Shown here piece after piece: positions 1 to 28,653 of a stretch of 64,000 bases of DNA; the stretch's first letter is position 1; each line of letters opens with the position of its first letter. Below the pieces are notes generated by a model that worked only from the letters and a program-made list of their open reading frames with translations, did not search any database and was not told where the DNA came from. Location of the stretch: positions 12,788,110-12,852,109 of the forward strand of contig JACMZG010001914.1 in NCBI GenBank assembly GCA_018340805.1, given 5' to 3'. The DNA is from Microvelia longipes (taxonomy: Eukaryota; Arthropoda; Insecta; Hemiptera; Veliidae). A program made the position numbers and the translations under genes.

Positions 1-16861
<16,861 letters not shown>

Positions 16862-16918
16862 AACTGTAGGTTTTCATTTCAACAATCCAACCCGTACTTT
16901 TTACCAATAACATTAGTA

Positions 16919-16924
16919 AATAAA
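16919..16924 (+). terminator. Polyadenylation signal of RAD18
   Basis: AATAAA lies 58 bases after the RAD18 stop. A second AATAAA at 16983-16988 could be an alternative. Confidence 0.55.
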
Positions 16925-17631
16925 AAATAACTTAAATCCTTGAAATCATTTTAAGTAAAGTTGCCAAAGAATTTCAATTAAGAATAAAAGGTTTGGTTCT
17001 TTTAAAAAATGTTTCAAGTGTAAACAGATTTCATCTTCAAAAAGAACCTAGATCAAATTTTGGCTCTAGTAATGGAGGACTGAACAGGTATTTTCATCCC
17101 CAATCTTAAAATTTGGGGGTAAAGTAAGAGTCAGCACCCCAGAAAAATATGTTTTTTTATTTTATATTTTTTTGCCCGTAATAAGGTTTGAGCTAATATT
17201 TTTTTTTAGTCATGTCCCTTTACTCTTTTATTTTTTGGGGGTGTTGTCTCAAATTAAATTGAAAATGTTATTTTTCCTAACTACTTCTTTCTTTTGTTCC
17301 TACTTCATTTTACTTGAAGCAGTATACTTGCTTTTTGAGGTAAAATTTTGTGACTCGCTCTTCTACGTAAAATAATTATTTCCCTTGTCTACACTTCGGG
17401 AACTAATTAATATTGTTTCACCTCAGGAATAAATTGTATAATTCCCTTGGCTATGTCTCAGGACTAATAATTCTTGCTTAAGAGTTTTTTCGTCTGTACT
17501 CCATTTTAATTTTAGCTCAATGTCTGAAGTTCCTCCCAAGCTTGACATAATTTTAGAAATAATGAGCTTATGAGATTGGGGTCACAGGGAGGAGGAGGTA
17601 GATTTTATGAAGGGGAAGAAATATATATATA

Positions 17632-17669
<38 letters not shown>

Positions 17670-18706
17670 TAATTTTTATAGTTTAATATAAACTTAGATA
17701 ATCAGAATCTGTACCTAGGGCACTTTTCCTAATTTGGTTAGAACTTTTTTAATTTCATGAACTTCACATTTTGCTCTTTCTTCACAAAATGTTTTTGAAA
17801 ATATTTTCTTTTCTGTACGTTTATGTTTCCTAATGTGATGACATAATAGTTTTTTTAATTTGTGTAAAATTTGGATAAAGGACAATCACATCATATATTT
17901 TTGTTTTGTACTAGAATATTTATATTTTTGTCAGATTTATCCTAATAATTGTTTTGTAATAAATATTTTTTTAAATATATTATTGATTTATTTTGTACAT
18001 GACTGTTTTGTATTTATAAATAGCCTTTACTTTCAAATTTTCATACAACCTTTATTAACACAATTAAAAATTATTAAATCTAGGAACACTTTCGAAATTG
18101 AGCTGAAGAGAGATGGTCATAAAGTCTTTAAGTTTATGCAGAGAACCTTGTAGCACCAATAAACTTGTAGCACAATTAAGCCTATGGTTAATATGCACTT
18201 CCAGAATACAGTTTTTACGTAATATTAATTTTTGTGTGTGCTAGATGTTGGAGTCTATGTTAAATATTAAACCAACATAAAAATCTTTATGTTAAGCAAT
18301 ACAAGCATTTCTTTTCTTTGAGATTTGCCACATTATTGTGTATATATGTGCACCCCTCAAAGGGAACAAAAAATGTTCTGTAATATAAATATAAACCTCA
18401 ATCTCTAACCGTTTTCCCACAAGGTCAAATTTAATATTTTAAAAAAATAGTTGACCTCACATCTTAAAATTGTTAATAGTGTTTAAACTGTTCAAGCTAG
18501 AAAACCGAAATTGGTCTCGTGAGAAAGCTGAGAAAATTTCCTAAAGGACAAACTACTAACTATGTCAAATATTTTGGTAATACTGCCCAAAAATTTGTAT
18601 GAAAAATGATTTTTTGAAAAAATTGAATTTTATGGAATTTTTATGGTAGGGGATTAGAGGAAGTAAGAGATGAGCAAAAGTTTAGCCGAGAATGGAAAAA
18701 CTTTTC
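16925..18706. other. RAD18-ADPRS intergenic, left part
   Basis: AT-rich spacer with an (AT)n microsatellite at 17622-17667 and an R1-like GC-richer patch around 17090-17150. One exon-like patch at 18084-18153 (acceptor-like TCTAG, short open frame, TAG stop, AATAAA at 18158) is described under findings. No other gene is seen. Confidence 0.5.
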
Positions 18707-19112
18707 TTATGATTGCCCTTTAAGAAAACCCAAACTTCATCATACATTCAATAATCAAAATGTTAAGCCATTCTTCCTAGAAGTTGGAAAAACAGTTATT
18801 TTTTGGTATTTTTGCATATCTCTACAATGAATTACATGGTACATAAAATAATTAAAAATCTCTAAAACAGGAGAAAAGAGTGGTTTTAGAGAAAAATGTG
18901 TAAGAATAAAATATGTTTATTTTACCTCATAGGGTCTAAAAATCATATTATAAGTTTACTTTTGAAAAAAAAATATTTTGTTAAAATAACACATTATTTT
19001 CTTTTTTATATGACAAAAAATATCAGTTTTTGCAAATTCTAGCAACAATAGCTTACATTTTTGACTATTGAATGTATAAAAATATTTCGATTTACTTAAA
19101 GGGCAATCATAA
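18707..19112. mobile_element. Foldback / MITE-like inverted repeat
   Basis: The left arm starts TATGATTGCCCTTTAAG (18708) and the right arm ends with its complement CTTAAAGGGCAATCATA (to 19111). Similarity continues inward for over 120 bases per arm (CATTCAATAATCAAAA versus inverted CATTCAATAGTCAAAA; CTAGAAGTTGGAAAAAC versus CTAGAATTTGCAAAAAC). No coding potential. Confidence 0.7.
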
Positions 19113-19120
19113 AAAAAATG

Positions 19121-19258
<138 letters not shown>

Positions 19259-19261
19259 CTA

Positions 19262-20070
19262 TGATATTTGTAGGGACGTGTCTCTAGGCATATTGCATCC
19301 ATCATACAAAGTTTTAAAGCTTTAGCTTCCTTGGAAGTACCCGTTCTGCAAAATAGATCTCATTCTGCAAAATACTCTGGGGGTGGCAGATGGTGTACGA
19401 ATGAGTTAAAATTTGTAGGGATGTGTTTTTAGGTGTATTTTATTAATTATACTAAGTTTTAACGCTTTAGCTTTCTTGGAAGTACCCATTCTGCAAAATA
19501 CTCTGGGGGCGACAGATGGTGTACAAATGAGTTGAAATTGGTGGGGATGTGATTTAGGCGTATTTTATTATTTTGTCAAAGTTTCAACGCTTTAGCTTCC
19601 TTGGAAGTACCCGTTCTGTGAAATGCTCTGGGGGCTGCAGATGGTGTACGAATGAGTTGAAATTCGTAGGGATGTTTTTTTAGGCGTATTGCATCAATCA
19701 TACAAAGTTTCAATACTTTAGCTATCCTGGAACTACCTATTCAGCAAAATAGATTTCATTCTGCAAAATACTCTGGGGGCGGCAGATGGGGTACGAATGA
19801 GTTGAAATTCATAGGGATGTGTTATTAGGCGTATTTTATTAACTATACAAAGTTTCAACCCTTTAGCTTTTTTTGAAGTACCCATTCTGCAAAAAAGATC
19901 TCATTCTGCAAAATACTCTGGGGGCGGCAGATGGTGTACGAATGAGTTTAAATTTGTAGGGATGTGTTTTTAGGTGTATTTTACTAATTATACAAAGTTT
20001 CAACGCTTTAGCTTCCTTGGAAGTACCCGTTTTTATAATAGATCTCATTCTGCAAAATATTTTGCAAAAA
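19262..20070 (+). repeat. 126/144-bp minisatellite upstream of ADPRS, six units
   Basis: The anchor TTGTAGGGATGTG recurs near 19268, 19412, 19538, 19664, 19808 and 19953, giving periods of about 144, 126, 126, 144 and 145. The length difference comes from an 18-bp block (AGATCTCATTCTGCAAAA) that duplicates an adjacent CATTCTGCAAAA and is present in some units only. Every unit carries AGTACCC(G/A)TTCTG and CTCTGGGGGC. ORFs in it are chance. Confidence 0.9.
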
Positions 20071-20797
20071 CCTTGTTCTGCAGATTAGGGGCGCCATATT
20101 TTTTTTTTTTTTTTGAGGTGGCTGTAATTAAGTGTTTACTTTACCGCCTAAAATTTTATGTAACGTACGATTTTATTGCTTAGGCGATTAAACATTTGTT
20201 TTACGTCTGACGGCTGTAAAATTTTACTTTTACAACCGCTACGTCAATTTGTAAATAAAGTAAAATATTTTATTTTTTACCTGGGCCCCCAAAAAAATAT
20301 TATATGAAACATTGCTGTAAAGTGATCTCAATGGCTTTGGAAATGCATTATTCATTCGCTTTGCTCGTCAATTAAGATATTTCCTTAGCTATAATATCTC
20401 ATTTAACATCTTAGTTACATAATCTACTATTATATTATATTATTATTTATAGTGATTATAATATAGTAGCTGGTTTATGAAGAGGCGCCAAGTGTGAGTT
20501 CCTATTTACAATGCTGAAAACAGTTGGACATCAGCTTCTTTACTCACTGAACAAGCAGCTAGAGCATGTGATTTAGTACAGCCGGTCAAGGGTGGGATTT
20601 TCAAATTTGTAATGAATTTATTTATTTGCAGCATTGAAAAAGGATGCTAGCTGTTGTCTTGTCTGTAGTCTAACTACGTCTTTTTCATTCTATATTTAGC
20701 TAAATTATTTTTACGTAATTAATATTATAGTTAATGTCAGTTTCCTGTCCCTATCAAAACTGATTGTGTAGAATAATTTACTCTTGCAAGCTTTGAA
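20071..20797. promoter_or_regulatory. Presumed ADPRS upstream / promoter region
   Basis: This lies between the minisatellite and the ADPRS start codon and must hold the promoter and 5' UTR if transcription starts here. It includes a T-run at 20099 and AT-rich stretches. I see no specific core-promoter motif I would defend. Confidence 0.3.
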
Positions 20798-23700
20798 ATG
20801 ATGAGCGTAGCTGCTGAAAGTATCCTTAACGTTGCTAAATATCGAGGATGTTTGGTAGGTGCTCTAATAGGTGATTGCTTAGGTGCTCCTTTTGAAGGAG
20901 ACGCATCTGTATCTAGAAGTCAGCTACAGAATTATTTGGATAAATTAGAACAACCATCTTTTAAAAGTAAGTAGATTTTGAGTTTAAGTGTAGAAAGAGG
21001 GTAGAATTATAAAGAAGGCTCTGTGTGGTTTAGGAAGAGTGGAATACAATGACAGGGCTGTCTTTAGTCACTATGGATGTGGAAGTGACGTAGTACTCCC
21101 ATGGATATGGATACTGTCGTACTACTGTACACCAACACGACAGTTAAAGTGATGTAGAAATTCATACAGTACGGTGAGGGACACGAGACACAGTGGTCCA
21201 ACTCCCTGGTTTGAGATGGTCCTAAAAGAACAGGGGCTAGTTGCCCCTGTTCTTACAATCAATCTGCCAGTCACACACTGTTTCAGACAATCAATCTGCC
21301 AGGGGCATCAATCCAGTCACACACTGTTTCAGACAACTATACACTTCAGACATATACATAATACAATCAATCTGCCAGTCACACACTGTTTCAGACATAT
21401 ACACTTCTTAATACAATCAATCTGCCAGTCACACACTGTTTCAGACATATACACTTCTTAATACAATCAATCTGCCAGTCACACACTGTTTCAGACATAT
21501 ACACGTCTTAATACAATCAATCTGCCAGTCACACACTGTTTCAGACATATACACTTCTTAATACAATCAATCTGCCAGTCACACACTGTTTCAGATCAAT
21601 CTGCCAGTCCACACACAGTATTCTTAATACAATCAATCTGCCAGTCACACACTGTTTCAGACATATACACTTCTTAATACAATCACTCAGTAATACAATC
21701 TGCCAGTCACACACTGTTCAGACATATACACTTCTTAATAATCAATCTGCCAGTCACACACTGTTTCAGACATATACACTTCTTAATACAATCAATCTGC
21801 CAGTCACACACTGTTTCAGACATATACACTTCTTAATACAATCAATCTGCCAGTCACACACTTCAGTAATACAATCAACAGTCACACTGTTTCAGACATA
21901 TACACTTCTTAATACAATCAATCTGCCAGTCACACACTGTTTCAGACATATACACTTCTTAATACAATAATCTGCCAGTCACACACTGTTTCAGACATAT
22001 ACTTCTTAATACAATCAATCTGCCAGTCACACACTGTTTCAGACATATACACTTCTTAATACAATCAATCAATTACCGAAGCGTAGTTAGTATGTAATAT
22101 TTACTTGTTAAAGAAAATGGATGTTGCAGCATCGTCAAATAATGTTAAGTCATCGTCAAATCCTAAATATTATATCGTACACAATGGGTGCGTTCTGTGT
22201 TTTACAGTTCGGATATTGTATATTTTGAATCTTTATCTTTACTTCGACTAAACCTTAGGAGGACATGACCTAACGTCAGCAGACAAATCCGTGGACTATT
22301 TCTTCCATTGACATGATCCAGTGTTAAACAGTACTTTTTATCGACATAATACATATGGGAAAATTAATATAAAAAGGTTTCAAAAAGTACCAGTAAAATA
22401 TATGAAAGTAGGTCATGCAAAAACCGTTTGTATGTCCTGATTTTGATCAGCCCAAAACCATCCACCTATCAATATACCTCCAAATATTTAAAAGCCTTCA
22501 AATTCCTTTTCTTATTTCTTTGTAATAATTGACCATTTTTCCTCATTATCACATATTATGCACGAAAGACTCTCGACTATCTAAATGTCTCTATGGCCTA
22601 CATTAGATGTCTACGAATACTGCAGGTTCCAATCTCTCAAGTTACAATTAATCTGTACTACGTTCAAGAATACATCTAGATTTTCTCCTACCTTACGTTA
22701 GAAATTTTATCTGTGGCTGTTAAAATCCGTTTAAATTTTCTTAAATAATTCTATCCTACTTTCAATTCTAGTTTTTACTCAGTCAATCCAAAGGCTCAAT
22801 AGAAAACGGCTCCTTATTAGCTACTTCATGAATCTTTTCGTTTCTAGGTATTTCAGTTAGTCGAGAGACCTTAGAAATTGACCTTAGAATAATTAATGAT
22901 AGGGGATGCTAAAGCATTTAGTGCAGCTTGACTGACAGTGCAAATTGTTATAGCCATACATTTTAGCTCTTTTATATCTGTCTTTCCAGCTGTCTGTCTA
23001 TTTTCTTAAAAATATCAAATTATTGTTACTTAATTCAAAGATCTTTAATGTTAATTCAAGATGACTGTACTTAATTTATCTAAAGAAAAGCTTTTTTGGT
23101 TGAATAATCAAAAAACATGATAACAAAAAATATTGTTATCAGTTTTAAATCGAGATGTCTTTTCAAAAAACGTAAACAAAACATGCTCATACTTTGAATC
23201 CTTAACAAAACAATTATTTAACGACAGTACGTTCTAGCTACATCAAGAAAGAATATTAACTTGATTGGTCATTTATGCCCAAAGTGATCTCTAAGACTGT
23301 ACACCTATGCTACAAAAATATGTTGCTAAGGTGCCCAGTCCTTCTAAGACTTTTCGATATTTAACGCTAGATAACACATTTGTGTTACCCATTAGTGTAG
23401 ACGTCCAACTCTGTAAATACAGTATAAGAATGGACATTTCTGCTACTTCTTTATGGACATATTTAACGAGAGTGCTATTCTTTTATTACTTACTGAGCGT
23501 TTTAGCTACAATATTCATAATGAAAAAATCACTTTAACAGCCATTTGCATAAACACAAATTCTTAAATTTTAGCATAGTTGACCATTTTAATTTTAGAAT
23601 TGATTATAGAAGGCTTCTCTGATGATTATAGTATTAGTTATTACTATTATTATCAGTTGACAGTATGGGAATATAATACGTGTGAGCCCACGAGGTTAGT

Positions 23701-26700
23701 CCTGCCAGTCAAACCACTCCCACAATTTCATATTTGACTACCTTCATTGGTTCCTCAATACTATTTTCACACGTTATCAACTGATTCTTTTTCTCTTTTC
23801 AAATGAGGGGTTGGCAGTGGCTTATGACCTTGGAGATTTTAAACTAAACGATGGATTGTAGATCCTTTTACAAAAATTGAACATTGGATAACCAACTTAT
23901 TTTTTATCATTGTTTCTTATAGGTATTTATCGAGTTGCGTTAGTTTTTTTTCAGTAATTAGCTGGATTTGTGATAAATAAAGCTTAATTTCGTATTTTAG
24001 AAAGTTGTGAGCTCACAATGAGCCATCAAGTTTAAGTTTTGTATACATATAATTTAAGTTATACATTTTTAAAGTTAGGTGAAAAAATTTAGTTTTAAAG
24101 TACTGTTTGTTTACTTTAGTTGCGTTCAAATTTTTAATTTATTAACTTCACATTTGATACAGTCAAAGACTTATGATAATCCTCTTCTAATCAGAATTTG
24201 AACATAAATAAAGTAAATAACATTGACATCTAACAGTACTTATGTATACACGAAGTTCATTCGACCCATGCCAACTCCTGAATGGATTCATAAGTTATTA
24301 AAGCTAACATGCAACTTGTACAGTTGATAAAATTGAATAATAGATATTGATATTTATTTTTTAATCATCTACTGCAACACAAAGCACAGAAGTGACTTAT
24401 CTACAGAGTTACTGATATTCCACACCACAAAAGCTCCTTTAGTTAGAAACAAATTACCTTTGTTGTTGAATAATAATAAGAATTTGTACTAATTTTCGTT
24501 AATACATTCAAAATTTGAAAATAAATTAAGTAAATAACATTGATGTCTAGCTGTAGTTATAATAAAACTTGATTGAAAGGAACAATTGAAATATTAAAAA
24601 AAATACAGCTGGCTCTAATGGTTCTTACAGAGTATTAGCAGAGTGGACTGAATTCCGTCTCTCTTGTTTCATTGTGTGGTACTGGATTATCTCTGCATAG
24701 TTCACGCATCATATTTAACTGTATTTACTTTTTGCATTTACGATCCATGGGTTTGACACACTGTGTGTACATAAAGTTAAACTAACCAAATAATTTATGA
24801 TTATGTAGTATTGAACAAAGCTATGTTGGGTATAACAAATTTTACGATGAAATAAAAATCAATGGACCACTTATGCTATATTCATAATCTTCTATTTAGG
24901 TATTTTGTAATTTTAGGCCCTTTGAAAATGTTCACTGATGATACTTCCATGACAAAATCCATTGCTGAATCTCTGCTACATCATAATAAATTTGATGAAA
25001 AGGATATGGCCAACAGGTAATACTCACTCAATTATTATAAATGTCTTAGGACCTTTTTATAACTTGCCTATTTAAAAAAAACAATATATCTGACCAATTC
25101 TTTGCAGCCTCTTTTTTATAACAGTTTCATTCTTTGAATTTTGATAGAAATGTAAGATTTGTGAATTTTCATCAGAAAATAACAAAACAAAAAATAGCTA
25201 GCTTGTGAGGATTTTCTTATTTAATTAACCCTTGATTTATATCCTTGCCTGGGGTTTGGTTCCCAATCAGGACAGTATATTCCCAGTCAACTAGTGGTTA
25301 CCCTATCCCTCTGCCCAAAACTTGGGTGAGCAAAGAATCTCCAAATATCGGCTCAAAGCAGTGTACTCCACCTCACCCACCGAGTCATCTAAATAAAACT
25401 CACAATTGTTATAATGCATTGTGAGTCTAAAATTATATTTTCACCTAGGAGTCTAAGAAAATTTTGATCGATGCCGATCTTGTCAAAAAATAATAGAAAA
25501 GAATGATTAAGAGATGTCTTACCCATTGTCATCTCTAAATTCCAAGTTAAGAGACTATCTCCTTTGCTAAAATCTGTGATCTTCTGTACAACTTTGGAGT
25601 ATAAATACCTCTGATAAGAAAAAAAATAAAATAACAACACTCACTTCCCTTTTTAAATATTAAAAAACTGTAAAAATATTCAAAATAAAAATATTTTTAT
25701 TGCTCATACCATACCATTCCTATTTATACTATGGTAGTAGCTGAGTAAGTAAAACCATATTACTTAATTTGTGCAGATTTGTGTCTTCATACTTTGATAA
25801 CCCTCGTCGTGGTTATGGCCAAAATGTTGTTGATGTATTTCACCTCATGAGAAGAGATCAATTTCAAGATGTTTGGAAACCAGGTCGCCAACAGTTTAAC
25901 GGAAGTGGTAGCTATGGTAACGGTGGTGCTATGAGGATTTCACCTGTTGCTTTGTTTACACACAGTTATGACAGTATGATAGATATAGCTAAGAAGTGTA
26001 CTAAGTTGACACATACCCATCATCTTGGTGTTAATGGAGCTTTATTGCAGGTTTGTTTTTGATTGTCATTTTAGCCGATACTCAGTATTATATGAATAAG
26101 AAAATTAAAAAAATAAGTAAATTAAATAAACATTATATAATAATTCCACCATAGTACCATGTATTAGAGATGACCTTATCAACTGCTCCAAAACCCTGTT
26201 AGAAAAAAAATTATATCTATCCACCATATTGAATTTGGTCCTAGGACCAGTAGAATTGTTTCCCTCTCAGGGTTTATGTGTCTATGATAAGCCCAACTCT
26301 TCCTATTTATGCTGCAAGTTACTTAAGATGTCTGCTTGCTTCCTGTGCAGTCAACTGGGTTCCTGAGGTCAAAGCCAAAGGAACCATAATATTTAAATCC
26401 CAAAATATGTATTTAATTAGTTTTTAATAAATCAATCACACTTATAAATAAATTGAACAAAATAAACTAATTAATTTTGAGATTTGATTGATAAAAATAA
26501 TCCTAACAACTGTTAGCTAAATCAGTAATTACTAATGTGTAAGTATTTGTAAGATTTAAATATGTTTCCTGTATTTGTTAGTGAGAAATTTTGTAAATGT
26601 TTTAGTGAATCTAATTTAATTAAATACATAGGAGTTTTAAATTATGTTTCATACTTGATGATAAAACTTATTAAGGTTGTGTCCCAAATGAGGGTTGAAC

Positions 26701-27892
26701 TTGTAACCTACAAGTTAAGAGCCTTTCTCGCTACTGACAGCTAAAGAGAAAATGTGTAGCTGTAGGTAAATAGTTGCCATGGCAACCAAACCTATTTCAC
26801 TCCCACTAGTTGCTTTTATCACTTGTTGATTTAGTTTCTGAGTGAAATATCACACTTCCTCTTAGACTTTTTTCTCTCTTCTTGAAGTGAATATATTTTT
26901 AATATGTCTTGTTAAACTGAACTGTATCTCAATATTACTTGAGTCTTCTATGTATTGCTTATCAAGGTTTACTTATGTAATTAGTTTTCTTCTTTGTAAA
27001 GTGTATTGCAGTGCATATGAGTTTATTAAGAGATCCAAAGAAACCTCTGGATATCAAACAATTTACTAAGGAACTCGGTGAGAGGATACATGAAATTGAA
27101 AAGAATAATGAAGTGTAAGTCAATGTTTAGTTTAAATTTATGTGCAATTTTTTGTTGTTTTATTGGTAACACTTGCTCCTGTTTCTGAAGGAGCAAGTGT
27201 TGTCTGTCTCTATGGCTTTAGCCGTAGAGTCTTATTATATAGAGAAGAAAAGAGATAATTTGAAGAATAAGGAAACACCTTTTAAAGAGTTTTTTATGTG
27301 ATAACTCTATTTAATTTTAGTATCTATATCTCAATAGCTTATTTGACTTACTTTCTCTTACAATGAGTTGTTTTTAATCATTTAAAAAAATGATTATTTT
27401 ATTAATTTCATTATTTTTTTTCTAGATTTGGAAAGGAAGAGAAATTTTCGTATGGGAAACAAATAGAATTGATAAACAAATTACTAGCTAAAGACCCTGC
27501 AGATTTTGAAGAAGAGATAGCTAACCAGCTTGGTAATTCGGTAGCAGCCCTGTACTCTGTGCCTACTGCTATTTACTGTTTTCTTAGAGGACAAACACCT
27601 GTTGAATTTATTAAGGTAAAACATGAGTCAAAAAATACTATAATGAGTTATAACGATTAAGAGGATTCTGATTATATTAATAACTAGTGGCGGAGATAGC
27701 ACTGGGGCATCAATGTCTATAGTTGGCATTATAACAAGGATTTTAATCCTCCCTCTGGGATTAAAATTTCTGCTATGTAAGAACTGCTTGCCCTTACTGG
27801 AGATAAATTTTTATATGCACCTTGGGAGTAAAATTTCATTATTCCCTCACAATTAAGGAGATAATTGTAACATTCCTTGCTTTGATATATAT

Positions 27893-27951
<59 letters not shown>

Positions 27952-28510
27952 TATATATCTGGCTTGGCCTCAGGAGTTAAATGCTTTGGTTCTGCAGTTT
28001 TTGCCTCAGGAACCAACTTATTGCTCAGGAAAATGATGGGATTCTTTCATGAAATAATGAGGCCAAGGAAATCTTAAAATAATTTATGATTCAGCTGACC
28101 ATTTCCTTCTTTCTTCCATCTAACATAAAGTAAATTTAGAAGTTTGCTTTTTTTCCTTATCAGTATTTTTACAATAATATTAGATGACTTCTCAAGTATA
28201 GATTCATCTAATATTATTAGATCATTTCTTATGTTGTAGCATTAATTTGATCTTATTTGAATTCTATTAGTACATGTAGACTTTAACTGTCTTCTTTTTG
28301 CAGACTGATAATTCATTTAGAAGAGTTCTCCAGTTAAGCATATTGATGGGTGGTGATACTGATACAATAGCTAGCATGGCTTGTGCCATATCTGGTGCCT
28401 ACCATGGTGATTCTATTATTAACCAGACTTTAGCACAACGCTGTGAAGCTTACAAGGATTTAACTCAGCTTGCAGAACAGATGTATGAAAAGTCCAAAAA
28501 TCCTACTTAA
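20798..28510 (+). CDS. ADPRS: ADP-ribosylhydrolase ARH3 (ADP-ribosylserine hydrolase), complete
   Basis: Six exons (20798-20966, 24917-25016, 25777-26050, 27002-27114, 27426-27615, 28304-28510) join through GT-AG introns into 350 codons plus TAA; human ARH3 has 363. The family fold binds two Mg ions and removes serine-linked ADP-ribose from proteins, and also degrades poly(ADP-ribose), after PARP signalling. Visible motifs: GDCLGAPFE with catalytic-type Glu33; TDDT at residues 63-66; GYGQN and GNGGAMRI in exon 3; SVPTAIYCFLR in exon 5; GGDTDTI with D300, D302 and T303, equivalent to human D314, D316 and T317. All metal ligands I know of are retained, so the enzyme should be active. Two adjacent in-frame ATGs (20798, 20801) leave the exact start open. 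No mitochondrial presequence is evident. Intron 1 (3.95 kb) contains a 50-bp minisatellite. Confidence 0.95.
21240..22075 (+). repeat. 50-bp minisatellite in ADPRS intron 1
   Basis: The 50-bp unit is made of ACATATACACTTCTTAATAC, AATCAATCTGCCAGTCACAC and ACTGTTTCAG, repeated about 16 times. Several copies are shortened or scrambled (around 21600, 21690, 21865). Copies are contiguous and near-identical, without spacers, so it is a satellite and not a CRISPR-like array. Confidence 0.95.
22076..24916. other. ADPRS intron 1, remainder
   Basis: AT-rich intron sequence. A 44-codon ORF from ATG 22117 (MDVAASSNNVKSSS...) is unassigned. No recognised element. Confidence 0.5.
27885..27956 (+). repeat. 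(AT)n microsatellite in ADPRS intron 5
   Basis: AT dinucleotides with small interruptions, embedded in an R1-like repeat (about 27720-28080: GGAGTTAAATGCTTTGG and GAGGCCAAGGAAATC motifs). Confidence 0.9.
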
Positions 28511-28647
28511 CATCAAATTAATGAGCAACTTCTGTCTACTCAAAGCATGTCGCTGTAAATTAGAGGTTTTTAGTCGTTTAGTTTTACTTTATTTTAAACA
28601 TAAATGTGCTTTTATCAATAATTTTAAAGAAAATTCTGGCATTTTGA

Positions 28648-28653
28648 AATAAA
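28648..28653 (+). terminator. Polyadenylation signal of ADPRS
   Basis: AATAAA lies 137 bases after the ADPRS stop and is the first such hexamer in the 3' flank. Confidence 0.55.

Noticed and set aside
21174..21461. 95-codon ORF and CRISPR-like look of the 50-bp repeats
   Set aside because: It is a contiguous minisatellite with no unique spacers in a eukaryotic intron; the ORF merely reads through three units.
22117..22251. Small ORF MDVAASSNNVKSSS... in ADPRS intron 1
   Set aside because: 44 codons, no recognised family and no splice or expression evidence.
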